From Robiginitalea aestuariiviva (GTDB taxonomy: Bacteria; Bacteroidota; Bacteroidia; Flavobacteriales; Flavobacteriaceae), in NCBI RefSeq assembly GCF_029537735.1, contig NZ_JARPUQ010000002.1:136608-200607 (forward strand): a stretch of DNA of 64,000 nt, read 5' to 3'. The notes under the pieces are model-generated. The model did not search any database and was not told the DNA's origin. It saw only the letters and a program-made list of their open reading frames with translations. Each line of letters opens with the position of its first letter. The stretch's first letter is position 1. This document shows, one piece after another, positions 63,698-64,000 of this stretch. The translations under genes were made by a program, and so were the position numbers.

Positions 63698-64000
63698 GCA
63701 GGATAATTCGCGCGGCGGCCTTTGTAGGCCGCCGCTTTTTTGTTTTGGCATGGCTCCTGCCCCATGGGGGGATCATGGCCCAGGAGGCCCTTTCAAGCTG
63801 GGAGGCCCGGTATGACCTGCGTCTGGATATGGGCATGGCCCGGCGCTATGAAGCGCGCCTTCAGGGTACGCCTCAGGGCGGCCTTTTTTCCTGGGGCCGG
63901 CTACTGGAATCGGAGGCTGCACAGAGCGACTATGAATTTAACCTGACATTGGGTGCCTCAGACTCCCTGGGGAGTTATACGTATACGGACCTGAAGGCAG
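63694..64000 (+). CDS. GLPGLI-like secreted protein (3' end outside window)
   Basis: The ATG at 63694 overlaps the previous stop, and the frame is open to the window end (102 residues). The start, MSRIIRAAAFVGRRFFVLAW then LLPHGGIMAQ, looks like a signal peptide. The visible mature part (WEARYDLRLDMG, RYEARLQGTPQGGLFSWG, DSLGSYTYTDLK) resembles the N-terminal half of GLPGLI-family proteins. The assignment is tentative because the GLPGLI motif itself would lie outside the window. Confidence 0.5.
   Translation, partial: MSRIIRAAAFVGRRFFVLAWLLPHGGIMAQEALSSWEARYDLRLDMGMARRYEARLQGTPQGGLFSWGRLLESEAAQSDYEFNLTLGASDSLGSYTYTDLKA

Overview
The window looks like chromosomal DNA of a GC-rich marine-type member of the Flavobacteriaceae (Bacteroidota). 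A Robiginitalea-like bacterium is my best guess, from gene content and base composition; I could not search a database. The signs are: a TonB receptor with an N-terminal STN domain behind a FecR anti-sigma factor and an ECF sigma factor; DUF6090, DUF1343/NamZ, CtlX and GLPGLI-like proteins; many short lipoproteins; almost no Shine-Dalgarno sequences; and a recurring TAnnTTTG-type -7 promoter element, with a TTG/TTTG -33 element in a few cases. No rRNA, tRNA, CRISPR array, insertion sequence or prophage was seen. The window reads as core chromosome with small lineage-specific islands.

Layout. 1-9.8 kb: the 3' part of the S10 operon, then the complete spc and alpha ribosomal protein operons (rplP to rplQ, with secY, infA, rpmJ and rpoA), ended by a strong terminator. 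9.8-17.5 kb: carA, eno, a GT5 glycogen-synthase-like enzyme, gltA and two neighbouring guanidino-group hydrolases (a DDAH-like protein and CtlX). 17.5-21.3 kb: an atypical SDR, an unknown protein and argS. 21.3-28.8 kb (minus strand): ECF sigma factor, fhs, a membrane protein, FecR, an STN-type TonB receptor and a DUF6090 protein. 28.9-31.2 kb: two repeat-built acidic lipoproteins, divergent from the sigma factor. 31.3-46 kb: MFS transporter, flavin reductase-like protein, ffh, folD, a tiny lipoprotein, a lipoprotein esterase, DUF2306, GNAT, DUF3500, aldo/keto reductase, VOC protein, alpha/beta hydrolase, TolB-like beta-propeller, a small lipoprotein and a HerA-like ATPase. 46-58 kb: queE, a metzincin lipoprotein, a methyltransferase, a cysteine-cluster protein, a sterol-desaturase-type hydroxylase, a NamZ-like muramidase, a LolC/E-like permease, a cysteine/cystathionine synthase, an M20 peptidase, an aldose-1-epimerase, and an MBL-double-rhodanese protein. 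57.8-64 kb: two tiny membrane proteins, a DEDDh exonuclease fused to a UvrC/Cho-like nuclease, a PurD-like ATP-grasp enzyme behind a structured leader, GNAT, an FMN-dependent alpha-hydroxyacid dehydrogenase, and two small related secreted proteins followed by a GLPGLI-like gene cut by the window end.

How the genes fit together. The first 15 kb is translation plus central metabolism. fhs and folD both serve the one-carbon folate pool. ffh and secY are the core of co-translational membrane targeting. The least described parts are the sigma factor with its divergent repeat lipoproteins (28.3-31.2 kb), the repeat-flanked small secreted proteins at the right end (62.8-64 kb), and the PurD-like gene behind a hairpin-rich leader. 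Convergent gene pairs are packed unusually tightly: four pairs share a 4-nt overlap in which the two stop codons interlock.
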